From: Verrucomicrobiota bacterium JB025
Lineage (GTDB): Bacteria; Verrucomicrobiota; Verrucomicrobiia; Verrucomicrobiales; Akkermansiaceae
Direction: 5' to 3'
Length of the DNA stretch: 64,000 nucleotides
Assembly: GCA_030673875.1 (NCBI GenBank)
Contig: JAUTCT010000027.1
Location: 1 to 64,000, forward strand
Shown piece after piece: positions 55,475-64,000 of this stretch (the stretch's first letter is position 1; each line of letters begins with the position of its first letter). The position numbers and the translations under genes are program-made. The notes beneath the pieces were generated by a model. It saw nothing but the letters and a program-made list of their open reading frames with translations. It was not told the origin of the DNA and did no database searches.

Positions 55475-55602
55475 GTGATTGGGTTTTGGGGTTTGAAGAT
55501 CCGGGGCGGATTGAAGCAGTTTGGCGCGAGGTTTCGAGGACGAATTGATAGGGATCGTCCGATTTTCTCGCGGTGGTGGCCGCGGGTGCGGGTTGGTGGG
55601 TT

Positions 55603-57387
55603 TCAGCGCACGATCACCCGCTGGCTGCCGCGCAGTGGTTGCGTGAGGGTGAGCCATGAGTTTGCGCGCGATGCGGCGGCCTGGCGCTGGTTGAGCCACG
55701 CCGATGATTCGGGGGTGGTTTGCGGCAGGACGAGTTCGGCTTCCATGCCATCCGGCAGTTCGAATGTCAGATCGAGGGAGCCGGCGGATTTCCGCCATTG
55801 GATTTTCACCGGTCCGAGCGGGGTCGGGATGGTTCCGCGCGCGTGGTCGAGTCCCGAGGTGCGCGGTTGGATGCGGATTTTCTTCCATCCCGGGGTGACG
55901 GGTTCGGCGCCGAGGATGAAGCGCGGCAGCAGGTTTGCGGGAGCGGCGCCCCATGCGTGGTTCCAGTCCTGGTTGGATTTGTATTTCTGGTCCCAGGCCT
56001 CCCAGGTAATGGTGGTTCCGCTGTCGAGCATGTGTTTCCAGCTGCGGTCGCCCTGGGCGAGGATCAGGTCGACGGCCTGCCGGTCGCGGTCGGTGCGGAA
56101 CAGCCCCTCCATTTGGTATTGTGCGGCATAGACCGAGCAGCGCATGCCGCGTCCGGCGACGAAGTCGGCGACATCCGGAGCATGGCCGTCGGGGACGAGG
56201 CCGAATGCGAGCGGAAAGAGCGACGCATGGAGCGAGGTGTGGTCGGTGCCCTCGCCGTCCCGGTAGGCGGATTTGGACTTGATGAAGAAGCGGCGGTTGA
56301 ACTCGGCGAGTCTGGTTTGGCGGTCGCTGCGATATTGGCGGGCTTCGGCGGGTTTGCCGACGGCGAGTGCGAGGTCCGCCATTTTTTCGAGGGCGGCGAG
56401 GTGGAACGCGTTCACGACGGTATTCAACCGGGTGTGGACGAAGCCGTCGCGTTCACCCCGCGGCCAGTCGACGATGTCGTTCCAGCGGCGTTGTTTCTGG
56501 TTGCTCTGGACGAGGCCGTGGTCGCCGACGCGTTCGGCAAGCAGTTTTGACTTCAGGCGTTGGTAGCGTGGTTTGAGCCAATCGGCGTTTCCGGTGTGCA
56601 TCCAGTCGGCATGAGCGATGAAGACCATGTGGGGTGCCCATTCGGACGGCCATGTCGGGTGGTCCATCAGGCGGTCGAAGGTGTCGCGCGAGGTTTGCAG
56701 GTCGGTGTCGGTCGCGTAGTGGCAGAGTTGGTTGATGTAGGCGTCCGCCTCGTAGGGGATGCGTTCGCGGTCACCGTCGACGTAGACGCCGGCAAAGGTG
56801 GTGGCCTTGATTGAATACCGGCAGAGTTCCCAAATGTCGTTGAGGGTTTGGTTGGAGGATTCGAACTCGGCCGCGTGGTCGTCCCACGAGGCGAGCCAGA
56901 CGGATTTGCGGGTGAGCTGATCCGGTTTGAGTTCCCCGTTCCAGTTTTCGATTTCGACCCATCGGAAGGGCAGGATCACGCCGAATTCGGGAGGGGTGAG
57001 GATGGCGGCGGGTTGTTTGGTGTTTCTGGGGTCGGTGGGCGGGGCGATCCTGACCGGATGGTCGGTTTGCAAGGATGCCTCGACGCGGGCGTAGCGCACG
57101 GAGCCGGGTGGTTTGCGGTCGACCCGGCCGTTTTTACTGGCCTCGCCGAAATGGAAGACGGTGGATTGGGGTGTGTGGCCGGCGGGGTCGACTTCGAGGT
57201 TGGCGAAGGAGACTTTGCCGAAGTCCGCCAGCCAGTTGCCGTTGTCCAGTTTGCTGAGACGGACCGGAGATTCGTCGAACACCGCGGTGGGGGCGGCGGT
57301 GGCGACTGGACGGGCAAGCAGCAGGATGGCGGATGCGATGGCCAGCGGGAGCGGGCGGAAATGGAAGCGGAGTTTCGGGGAAGGCAT
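55603..57387 (-). CDS. Exported GH78-like alpha-L-rhamnosidase
   Basis: 594 residues. A signal peptide (PLAIASAILLLARPVATAA) starts it at 57387. A beta-sandwich N-terminal part precedes an (alpha/alpha)6 barrel with GVYVDGDRERIPYEAD (general acid region) and TITWEAWD, typical of family 78. The C-terminal beta domain has SGLDHARGTIPTPLGPVKIQ. It would release rhamnose from polysaccharides or glycosides in the periplasm or outside. An in-frame extension of 61 codons lacks a signal peptide. Confidence 0.85.
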   Translation of the reverse strand: MPSPKLRFHFRPLPLAIASAILLLARPVATAAPTAVFDESPVRLSKLDNGNWLADFGKVSFANLEVDPAGHTPQSTVFHFGEASKNGRVDRKPPGSVRYARVEASLQTDHPVRIAPPTDPRNTKQPAAILTPPEFGVILPFRWVEIENWNGELKPDQLTRKSVWLASWDDHAAEFESSNQTLNDIWELCRYSIKATTFAGVYVDGDRERIPYEADAYINQLCHYATDTDLQTSRDTFDRLMDHPTWPSEWAPHMVFIAHADWMHTGNADWLKPRYQRLKSKLLAERVGDHGLVQSNQKQRRWNDIVDWPRGERDGFVHTRLNTVVNAFHLAALEKMADLALAVGKPAEARQYRSDRQTRLAEFNRRFFIKSKSAYRDGEGTDHTSLHASLFPLAFGLVPDGHAPDVADFVAGRGMRCSVYAAQYQMEGLFRTDRDRQAVDLILAQGDRSWKHMLDSGTTITWEAWDQKYKSNQDWNHAWGAAPANLLPRFILGAEPVTPGWKKIRIQPRTSGLDHARGTIPTPLGPVKIQWRKSAGSLDLTFELPDGMEAELVLPQTTPESSAWLNQRQAAASRANSWLTLTQPLRGSQRVIVR

Positions 57388-57527
57388 GGGTTCGGGGTGG
57401 AAATTTACTGCAGGGACCGCGGTGATGGGCGGGTGGAGACGATGACGCACGGGATACGAATTGGTCGACCGGGTTCTTGCAGGGCACGGTTGCGGATCTT
57501 CCAGCGCTGGCTGGGATTTCCGCATGA

Positions 57528-58454
57528 ATGCGGCGATCCAGCGGTTGGCGGGGATTCGTCCCCTTGACATTGGACGGGAAACCGGGGAGACCTCGTCTTA
57601 GAGTGTCTGCTTCTTCACGGGTAACCGACGAGATTGTCGCCGCGCCATGCGCTGGTGACGAGCGGGCTGCGGATTGCCCTCAGGTCCCGGGCGGGGACAG
57701 CGGCCGGATTTTTGACATCAAGCGGTTTTCGACGCATGACGGGCCGGGAATCCGGAGCACGGTGTTTTTCACCAACTGTCCGTTGCGCTGCGCGTGGTGT
57801 CACAACCCCGAGGCGTTCGCGCTGTGCGGTTCCGGCCATGAGGACGAGGAGAAGAAGGTGCGGATGGTGACGATCCGGGGACTGCTCAAGGAGGTGGAAC
57901 GCGATGTGGCCTACTACGACCGGTCTGGCGGCGGAGTGACCTTGTCCGGGGGAGAGCCGCTGGTGCAGGCGCGGTTTGTCGAACGTTTCCTGACCGCGTG
58001 CCGCAAGCGCGATTTGCACGCTGCGGTTGATACCAGCGGGGCGGTGCCGGTGGAGTTCATCGAGATGGCCGCCGAGCTGGGGGACTTGATTCTTTATGAC
58101 CTGAAATCCATCGATGACGGGATTCACCGCGAATGGACGGGCAAGGGCAACGGCTTGATCCTCGGCAACCTCGAACGGCTCAATGAGCTGGACGTGGATG
58201 TGTGGATTCGGTTGCCGATGATTCCCGGTGTCAACGATGACGCGGAGACGCTGGAGAAGACGGTCCGGTTTCTGAGGAAGACGCGGTTTCGCCGGGTTTC
58301 GGTCCTGCCCTACCACCGGATCGGGGAGGGCAAGTATGCCGGATTCGGCCTCGACTACCGGCTGGTGGGCGTGGACCCGCACCCGCCGGAGCGGATCACG
58401 GAGATCCGCCGGATGTTTGCCGATGCGGGCTTCGACTCCCATGTTGGATCCTGA
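57528..58454 (+). CDS. Glycyl-radical enzyme activase (HypD activase)
   Basis: 308 residues from the ATG at 57528; a GTG at 57603 is an alternative and gives a more usual N-terminus. It is a radical-SAM protein. The cluster motif is CPLRCAWC (CxxxCxxC) followed by HNPE; SGGGVTLSGGEPL binds SAM, and the C-terminal VLPYHRIGEGKY is typical. It installs the glycyl radical on the next gene product. The ferredoxin-like insert with eight cysteines present in many of these activases is missing, as in PflA. The gene ends 39 bases before the glycyl radical enzyme. Confidence 0.88.
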   Translation: MRRSSGWRGFVPLTLDGKPGRPRLRVSASSRVTDEIVAAPCAGDERAADCPQVPGGDSGRIFDIKRFSTHDGPGIRSTVFFTNCPLRCAWCHNPEAFALCGSGHEDEEKKVRMVTIRGLLKEVERDVAYYDRSGGGVTLSGGEPLVQARFVERFLTACRKRDLHAAVDTSGAVPVEFIEMAAELGDLILYDLKSIDDGIHREWTGKGNGLILGNLERLNELDVDVWIRLPMIPGVNDDAETLEKTVRFLRKTRFRRVSVLPYHRIGEGKYAGFGLDYRLVGVDPHPPERITEIRRMFADAGFDSHVGS

Positions 58455-58493
58455 TGATGCTTTAGTTTCAAAAACCCAAAGACCCCCAATGCG

Positions 58494-60854
58494 ATGAACG
58501 ACCGAGTCAAATCCCTCCGAGAAGCCACCCTTGCGGCTGTGCCGCGCCTGAACATGGAGCGGGCGCAACTGGTGACACGCGCCGCCGGCCGGCCGGAATA
58601 CCAGCGTGCGACGGCTCCGGTGAGGCGGGCGCTGGTTTTCAAGGAAGTCTTCGAGAACAAGGAGCTGTATGTGGGGGATCTTGAGTTGATCGTCGGCGAG
58701 CGCGGTCCGGAACCGGCGGCCGTTCCCACCTATCCGGAAATCTGCGTCCACACGGAGGAGGATCTGGCGACTCTCGATAGCCGGGAGAAGATTCCCTACA
58801 AGGTGGACGACGAGACGCGGCGGATTCATCTTGAGGAGATCAAGCCGTTTTGGGACGGGCTGTCGCAGCGCGAGCGGTTGATGCGCGAGCTGCCGCAGGA
58901 GTGGAACGATGCTTACGAGGCGGGTGTGTTCACCGAGTTTCAGGAACAACGGAGCCCCGGCCACACCGTGCTGGGCGAGGTGATCTATCAGAAAGGCTTT
59001 CTCGATCTGAAACTGGACATCCAGAAGTCGCTGGAGGCGCTGGATTTTGAAAACGACCGGGACGCGTATGCGAAGCGGGAGGAGCTGCGTGCGATGGACA
59101 TTTGTGCTGACGCGCTGATCACCTATGCGCAGCGCTACGCGGAGAAGCTGGACGAGCTCGCCGGGTCGGCCACTCCCGAGCGGGCGGAGGAGTTGCGTGA
59201 AATGGCGGCGATCTGCCGCAAGGTTCCGGCGAATCCACCGGAGACGTTTCGCGAGGCGCTGCAGTATTATTGGTTTGTGCACATCGGAGTGATCACCGAG
59301 TTGAACCCGTGGGATTCCTTCAATCCGGGGCGTCTCGACCAGCATCTGCATCCGTATTTCGAGCGTGAGCTGGAAAGCGGCGCGCTTGATGAGGCGGCGG
59401 CGCTCGAGTTGCTGCAGTGTTTCTGGGTGAAGTTCCACAATCATCCGTCGCCGCCGAAGGTGGGAGTCACCGCGCAGGAGAGCGGGACCTACACCGACTT
59501 TGCGCTGATCAACCTCGGCGGGGTGAAGCCGGATGGTTCGGACGGGGTGAACGAGCTGACCTATCTGATTCTGGACGTGATTGAGGAAATGCGGTTGTTG
59601 CAGCCGAGTTCGATGGTTCAGGTGTCCAAGAAGAACCCGGACCGGTTTCTCAAGAGGACCGGCAAGATCGTCAGGACCGGGTTTGGCCAGCCGTCGATTT
59701 TCAACACGGATGCGGTGATCCAGGAGTTGCTGCGGCAGGGGAAATCACTTGAAGACGCGCGTCGCGGCGGATGCTCCGGCTGTGTGGAGGCGGGAGCCTT
59801 CGGGCGGGAGGCGTATTTCCTGAGCGGGTATTTCAACCTGCCGAAGGTGCTCGAGCTCACGCTGCACAACGGGTTCGATCCGCGCAGCGGAAAACAACTG
59901 GGGCCCGAGACCGGCGACCCGCGGTCGTTTGAGACGTTCGATCAATTTTTCGCTGCCTACGAGGCGCAGATCAAGCATTTCGCCGACATCAAGATTGCGG
60001 GGAACAACCTGATTGAATCGATCATCGCGCGGCACATGCCGGCGCCGTTTTTAAGTCTTCTGATCGACGACTGCATCGAGCGTGGCAGGGACTATCACGA
60101 AGGTGGTGCGCGTTACAATACGACCTACATCCAGGGGGTGGGGCTGGGAACCGTGACCGACGGGCTGAGTTCGATCCTGCACAATGTGTTCGAGGAAGGA
60201 CGCTTCAGCTGGGACGAGTTGATGGCGGCACTGGATGCGGACTTCGAGGGGTATGGCGAGTTGCTCGGGATTTGTCTCGAGGAGACGCCCAAATACGGCA
60301 ATGACGACGACCGGGCGGACCAGCTGACCCAGCGGATTTTCGAGGCGTTCTGGAGCAAGGTCGACGGGCGTCCGAACGCGCGTGGCGGGACCCACCGGGT
60401 GGACATGCTGCCGACCACCTGCCATGTGTATTTCGGCAAGGTGACCGGTGCGCTGCCGGATGGACGGCGCAATACGGAAACGGTGAGCGAGGGGATTTCC
60501 CCGGTGCAGGGTGCGGACCGCAACGGGCCGACCGCCGCGCTGAATTCCGCCGCCAAGTTCGACCACATCAAGACCGGCGGCACGCTGTTGAATCAGAAGC
60601 TTTCGCCGCAGCTGCTGAGCAACGACGAGGGGCTGCAGCACTTTGTGCATTTGGTCCGGGGGTATTTCTCCAAGGACGCGCACCACATCCAGTTCAACGT
60701 GGTGACGCGCAAGACACTGCTGGAGGCGCTGGAGAATCCCGCGCAACACCGCGACCTGATCGTGCGGGTGGCGGGGTATTCCGACTACTTCCTCAATCTG
60801 ACTCCGGAGCTGCAGCAGGAGATCATCCGGCGCACGGAGCAGGAGGATTTCTGA
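58494..60854 (+). CDS. hypD: Trans-4-hydroxy-L-proline dehydratase (glycyl radical enzyme)
   Basis: 786 residues. The C-terminal glycyl radical motif is RVAGYSDYF (Gly761) and the thiyl site GCSGCVEAG (Cys430, Glu432). Residues I compared with the C. difficile enzyme as remembered (D278, S334, D339, F340, C434, E436, T645, G765) all occur here at a constant offset of 4: D274, S330, D335, F336, C430, E432, T641, G761; a His at 157 fits H160. It would dehydrate trans-4-hydroxy-L-proline to 1-pyrroline-5-carboxylate, which ProC reduces to proline. The activase is upstream, and a divergent AraC regulator and an epimerase are downstream. Oxygen destroys such enzymes, so expression is probably low-oxygen. 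Confidence 0.9.
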   Translation: MNDRVKSLREATLAAVPRLNMERAQLVTRAAGRPEYQRATAPVRRALVFKEVFENKELYVGDLELIVGERGPEPAAVPTYPEICVHTEEDLATLDSREKIPYKVDDETRRIHLEEIKPFWDGLSQRERLMRELPQEWNDAYEAGVFTEFQEQRSPGHTVLGEVIYQKGFLDLKLDIQKSLEALDFENDRDAYAKREELRAMDICADALITYAQRYAEKLDELAGSATPERAEELREMAAICRKVPANPPETFREALQYYWFVHIGVITELNPWDSFNPGRLDQHLHPYFERELESGALDEAAALELLQCFWVKFHNHPSPPKVGVTAQESGTYTDFALINLGGVKPDGSDGVNELTYLILDVIEEMRLLQPSSMVQVSKKNPDRFLKRTGKIVRTGFGQPSIFNTDAVIQELLRQGKSLEDARRGGCSGCVEAGAFGREAYFLSGYFNLPKVLELTLHNGFDPRSGKQLGPETGDPRSFETFDQFFAAYEAQIKHFADIKIAGNNLIESIIARHMPAPFLSLLIDDCIERGRDYHEGGARYNTTYIQGVGLGTVTDGLSSILHNVFEEGRFSWDELMAALDADFEGYGELLGICLEETPKYGNDDDRADQLTQRIFEAFWSKVDGRPNARGGTHRVDMLPTTCHVYFGKVTGALPDGRRNTETVSEGISPVQGADRNGPTAALNSAAKFDHIKTGGTLLNQKLSPQLLSNDEGLQHFVHLVRGYFSKDAHHIQFNVVTRKTLLEALENPAQHRDLIVRVAGYSDYFLNLTPELQQEIIRRTEQEDF

Positions 60855-60896
60855 GCGGCGGCAGGGCGGGCGGCGCGTCCGGGCGCAGCCGCAGCG

Positions 60897-61646
60897 TCAC
60901 GATTTCCCGCGTTTCCGCTCCCGGTAGGTTCCGGGCGGGAAGCCGACGGATTGGCGGAACTGGCGGGTGAAGGCGCTTTGGTCGCTGTAGCCGCATTCCA
61001 GCGCGATGAAGCTGAGCGAATCCGTGGTGCGCTCGAGCAGGTGGCAGGCGTGCTCGATGCGGCGGCGGGTGATGAACTGGCCGATGCTGACGCCAAAGAG
61101 CGTGCGGATCCGCTGGTCGAGCTGGTAGGGCGAGAAGCCGGCGAGTTTCGCGAGGTCCTTGACGGCGAGCGGTTGGTCGATGTGGGAGTCGATGTGTTTG
61201 AGGACGAGGGATACGGTGTCGAGTGCGTTGGCGGCTTCCGAGCGGTTCGGGAGGTCGCGTGAAATGCCGGCGACGCCGATGATGTCGCCGTTGCCGTCGG
61301 TGACGGGTTCCTTCCAGGTGAGGCACCAGCCCTGGTTGCCGCCGGGGTAGAGGTGGAGTTCGAGTTGGCCGCGGATGGGCGGGCCGTTGTGGAGGATGGC
61401 GAGGTCCTGTTCGGTGAAGCTTTCGCCGAGGGGTGCGGGGAAGAGTTTGTTGGCGCGGAGGCCGATGATTTCGTCCTTGGATGTGCGGCCGCAGCGTTTG
61501 ACGAGGGTTTGGTTGACGGCGATGTATTTGCCATCGCGGTCCTTGACGAAATAGACGCAGTCGGGGACCGAGTCGAACACCTCATCCGCCAGCCACGGGC
61601 GGTGCAGTTGGTCGAAGAAATTTTGCTGGATGTCGTGGGCGTTCAT
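60897..61646 (-). CDS. PAS-AraC family transcriptional regulator
   Basis: 249 residues. The N-terminal PAS-like domain (about 20-130; VPDCVYFVKDRDGKYIAVN) may sense a ligand or redox state. The C-terminal AraC HTH pair (about 150-245) has LAKLAGFSPYQLDQRIRTLF and SLSFIALECGYSDQSAFTRQ. It converges on hypD and is divergent from the epimerase gene, so it is the probable local regulator of hydroxyproline genes. Longer frames upstream are unrelated. Confidence 0.87.
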   Translation of the reverse strand: MNAHDIQQNFFDQLHRPWLADEVFDSVPDCVYFVKDRDGKYIAVNQTLVKRCGRTSKDEIIGLRANKLFPAPLGESFTEQDLAILHNGPPIRGQLELHLYPGGNQGWCLTWKEPVTDGNGDIIGVAGISRDLPNRSEAANALDTVSLVLKHIDSHIDQPLAVKDLAKLAGFSPYQLDQRIRTLFGVSIGQFITRRRIEHACHLLERTTDSLSFIALECGYSDQSAFTRQFRQSVGFPPGTYRERKRGKS

Positions 61647-61755
61647 TGCAGCCCGGAGCCGTTGTTTCGCATGCGTTCGAGAGGCGTCTTGTGCCGAATG
61701 ATTACCCCCGGCTTCGGCTTCCAGCAAGACCGAATCAGTAGAGTGACTGCAAAGC

Positions 61756-62724
61756 ATGAGACCGGTCGTCAAACAAAGCGTAAGCGTCATCGATTCCCAC
61801 ACCGCGGGTGAGCCCACGCGGGTGATTGTGGCCGGCGTGGACGAGCTCGCGGGGGCGACCATGGCGGAGAAGCGGGAGTGCTTCAGCCGTGATTGGGACT
61901 GGCTGCGTTCGGCGTGTGTGTGCGAACCGCGCGGGCATGATGCGATGGTGGGGGCGTTGCTGTGCGAGCCGGTGGCGCCGGACTGTGTGACCGGGGTGAT
62001 ATTTTTCAACAACGTGGGGGTGTTGAACGGCTGCCTGCACGCGACGATGGGTGTGGCGGTCACGCTGATGCACCTCGGCAGGCTGGGGGCGGGAACGCAC
62101 CGCTTCGACACGCCGACGGGGGTGGTGTCCGTGACGGCCGGGGAGTCCGGCGAGGTGACGGTGGAAAACGTGCGCAGCCACCGGTTCCGCGAGGATGTGG
62201 TGGTGGAGGTGCCTGGGATTGGCGAGGTGCGGGGCGACGTGGCGTGGGGGGGGAACTGGTTTTTCCTGACGAAAGTGCCGGACGGGATGGCGCTTGAGAA
62301 TTCAAACATCGATGCGCTGACGGATTATTCCTGGAGGGTGCGCAAGGCGCTGGCGGCGGGCGGGATATGCGGCGCGGATGGGGGCGAGGTGGATCACGTC
62401 GAGTTGTTCGGGCCGCCGACGGATCCGGCGGCGGCGGACTGCAAGAATTTCGTGCTCTGTCCGGGCAAGGCGTATGACCGGTCGCCGTGCGGGACCGGCA
62501 CGAGTGCGAAGCTCGCCTGTCTGCATGCGGATGGAGAGCTTGACGAAGGGCAAGAGTGGCGTCAGGCAGGGATCCTCGATACGGTTTTCACCGGCACGGT
62601 GAAGCCCGCGGCCGCAGGCGGAGTGCATCCGGTTGTGTCCGGATCCGCCTTTGTGACCGCAGAGGCCGTGCTTTTGATCGATCCGGCTGCGCCCTTCGCA
62701 TTCGGAATACCGGTGAATCCTTAA
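61756..62724 (+). CDS. 4-hydroxyproline 2-epimerase (proline racemase family)
   Basis: 322 residues. The family motif SHTAGEPTRV is at the N-terminus. Both catalytic cysteines are present: Cys93 in GCLHATMG and Cys245 in SPCGTGTSAK. This two-Cys state marks racemase/epimerase activity rather than the Ser/Thr-containing dehydratases. It would turn trans-4-hydroxy-L-proline into cis-4-hydroxy-D-proline, the first step of the oxidative route. The next gene, 19 bases on, encodes an aldehyde dehydrogenase of that route. Proline racemase itself is the alternative. Confidence 0.85.
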   Translation: MRPVVKQSVSVIDSHTAGEPTRVIVAGVDELAGATMAEKRECFSRDWDWLRSACVCEPRGHDAMVGALLCEPVAPDCVTGVIFFNNVGVLNGCLHATMGVAVTLMHLGRLGAGTHRFDTPTGVVSVTAGESGEVTVENVRSHRFREDVVVEVPGIGEVRGDVAWGGNWFFLTKVPDGMALENSNIDALTDYSWRVRKALAAGGICGADGGEVDHVELFGPPTDPAAADCKNFVLCPGKAYDRSPCGTGTSAKLACLHADGELDEGQEWRQAGILDTVFTGTVKPAAAGGVHPVVSGSAFVTAEAVLLIDPAAPFAFGIPVNP

Positions 62725-62743
62725 CTACAAACGAACGAAATTC

Positions 62744-64000
62744 ATGAAACCATCACTTCAAGGGAAATCCATTATCGGCTTTGCGCGCGGCGCAGGGCAG
62801 GAAGGCAAGCAGCAGGGCATCAATCCGGCGACGGGCGAGGCACTGGAGCCGGCGTATGCGGCCGTGCTGCCGGAGGAATTCGATCGCGCCATGGAGTTGG
62901 CGAAGAGCGCGTTTGCGGTGTATTCCGAGCTGCCGGGTGCGAAACGTGCGGAGTTTCTCAGGAAGATCGCCGACAATCTGGACGCGGCGGTCGATTTGTT
63001 CGCTGAGCGGGGGCCGCTGGAAACCGGTCTGCCGGAAGGACGGATGCGCGGCGAGACCGCCCGCACGAGCGGGCAGTTGAGGCTTTTCGCGCAGCTGATT
63101 GAAGACGGGTCCTGGGTGAACGCACGGATTGAGCACGGCATTCCCGACCGGGCGCCGCTGCCGAAGCCTGACCTGCGCAGCATGCTCCGTCCGCTGGGAC
63201 CGGTGGGTGTGTTTTGCGCCAGCAATTTCCCGCTCGCGTTTTCGGTGGCGGGTGGTGACACGGCCGCCGCGCTGGCAGCCGGGTGTCCGGTGGTGGTGAA
63301 GGCGCACCGTTCGCACCCCGGGATGGCCGAGTTGGCGGGCGAGTGCATCATGGATGCCGCACGTGAGACCGGCATGCCGGAAGGTGTGTTTTCGTTGCTT
63401 TTCGGCAGTCAGGAAATCGGCACGGCATTGGTTGACCATCCGGTGATTCAGGCGGTTGGGTTCACGGGGTCGCGTGGAGGCGGCACGGCACTGATGCGGA
63501 TTGCCGCGGCGCGTCCGCAGCCGATTCCGGTCTATGCGGAAATGAGTTCGATCAACCCGGTGGTGATTCTGCCGAAGGCATTGGAAGAGGGCGGCGCGTC
63601 ACTGGGCGAAGGGTTCTTCGGGTCGCTGACGCTCGGCGTGGGTCAGTTTTGCACCAACCCCGGGCTGGTTTTCCTGCCGGATGAAGGTGGCGAGGCATTC
63701 CTTGGCAAGCTGACCGAACTGGTGGCTGCGGCGTCCGGAGCGACGATGCTCAACGCCGGCACCTGCAATGCCTACAGCGGCCGGCTGGCGGAACTGGATG
63801 GCGTGTCCGTGGTGGAAACGCTGGCAGCGGCGGCCAGGACCGAGGGCAAGGCTGCCCCGGCGGTTTTCTCGGTGAGTCTCGAGGACTTCATCAAGAACCC
63901 CGAGCTGCAGGCGGAGTGTTTCGGCCCGGCGACCTTGATCGTGCGCGGACCGGTGGACAAGATGGCGGAAGCCATTGCCGGGCTCGAAGGTCAACTGACG
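62744..64000 (+). CDS. 2,5-dioxovalerate (2-oxoglutarate semialdehyde) dehydrogenase-type aldehyde dehydrogenase, C-terminus outside window
   Basis: 419 residues to the window edge, with no stop. The NAD(P)-binding loop region has RPLGPVGVFCASNFPLAFS and the AAGCPVVVKAHRSHPG segment typical of the hydroxyproline/sugar-acid type (KGSADH). Catalytic Glu266 (YAEMSS) and Cys303 (GQFCTNPG) are present. It would oxidise 2-oxoglutarate semialdehyde to 2-oxoglutarate at the end of the oxidative hydroxyproline or pentose route. It is co-transcribed with the epimerase (19-base gap). The remaining steps (D-hydroxyproline oxidation and deamination) are not in the window. Confidence 0.85.
   Translation, partial: MKPSLQGKSIIGFARGAGQEGKQQGINPATGEALEPAYAAVLPEEFDRAMELAKSAFAVYSELPGAKRAEFLRKIADNLDAAVDLFAERGPLETGLPEGRMRGETARTSGQLRLFAQLIEDGSWVNARIEHGIPDRAPLPKPDLRSMLRPLGPVGVFCASNFPLAFSVAGGDTAAALAAGCPVVVKAHRSHPGMAELAGECIMDAARETGMPEGVFSLLFGSQEIGTALVDHPVIQAVGFTGSRGGGTALMRIAAARPQPIPVYAEMSSINPVVILPKALEEGGASLGEGFFGSLTLGVGQFCTNPGLVFLPDEGGEAFLGKLTELVAAASGATMLNAGTCNAYSGRLAELDGVSVVETLAAAARTEGKAAPAVFSVSLEDFIKNPELQAECFGPATLIVRGPVDKMAEAIAGLEGQLT

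Noticed and set aside
57603-58454. HypD activase as the missing QueE
   Set aside because: Its motifs (SGGGVTLSGGEPL, VLPYHRIGEGKY) and the neighbouring glycyl radical enzyme mark it as an activase, not 7-carboxy-7-deazaguanine synthase.

Overview
The window is GC-rich, densely packed bacterial chromosome. It most resembles an aquatic or soil member of the Verrucomicrobiota (Verrucomicrobiales-like). This is inferred from the elongation factor P type, the large secreted and envelope proteins with repeats, the palindromic intergenic repeats and the many starts without a clear Shine-Dalgarno; no rRNA or other taxonomic marker is present. I saw no tRNA, rRNA, CRISPR array, prophage or intact insertion sequence.

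Layout. 1-13.6 kb is almost entirely minus strand: the N-terminal part of a secreted multi-domain protein, a 2-hydroxyacid dehydrogenase, EF-P, an HtrA-like protein that appears catalytically dead, DapB, a large TPR protein, Upp, a sigma54 activator with a degenerate receiver and a coiled-coil membrane protein. A lone LolD-type ATPase lies on the plus strand. 14-17.3 kb holds a queuosine precursor cluster (queF-queC-queD), an AEC transporter and a PII gene behind a near-consensus sigma54 promoter. 17.3-29.8 kb (minus) carries housekeeping genes: NAD(P)HX repair, cell-wall amidase, a two-part ThrE-like exporter with PolX, a LuxR-type regulator, a YqaA-like membrane protein, plsY-gpsA, a cyclophilin and an MFS transporter.

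30.0-41.4 kb is the most unusual region. An ECF sigma factor is followed by a 1321-residue mosaic protein: anti-sigma-like head, membrane anchor, Wzz-like coiled-coil region, SLBB-like domain, secretin-like motif, TPR, then a VWA domain with intact MIDAS and a YfbK-like tail. Next comes a 2256-residue envelope protein built from two homologous beta-rich arms around a central membrane hub. I read these as one self-regulated envelope system.

41.5-47.2 kb holds a U32 peptidase-family protein (TrhP-like), REP-like palindromes and a ppx-like/ppk1/small-protein operon. 47.4-52.9 kb is an assimilatory sulfur operon, cysJ-cysI-cysH-cysK, with a promoter, a leader hairpin and a terminator. 53-57.4 kb has a SagB-type oxidoreductase, a 59-residue membrane protein next to an NCS1-type permease, and a GH78-like rhamnosidase.

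57.5-64 kb is a 4-hydroxyproline utilisation locus. It encodes a glycyl-radical activase, a glycyl radical enzyme carrying the trans-4-hydroxyproline dehydratase (HypD) active-site set, a PAS-AraC regulator, a two-cysteine proline-racemase-family epimerase, and a 2-oxoglutarate-semialdehyde-type dehydrogenase cut by the window end. It appears to combine an oxygen-sensitive and an oxidative route for the same substrate.
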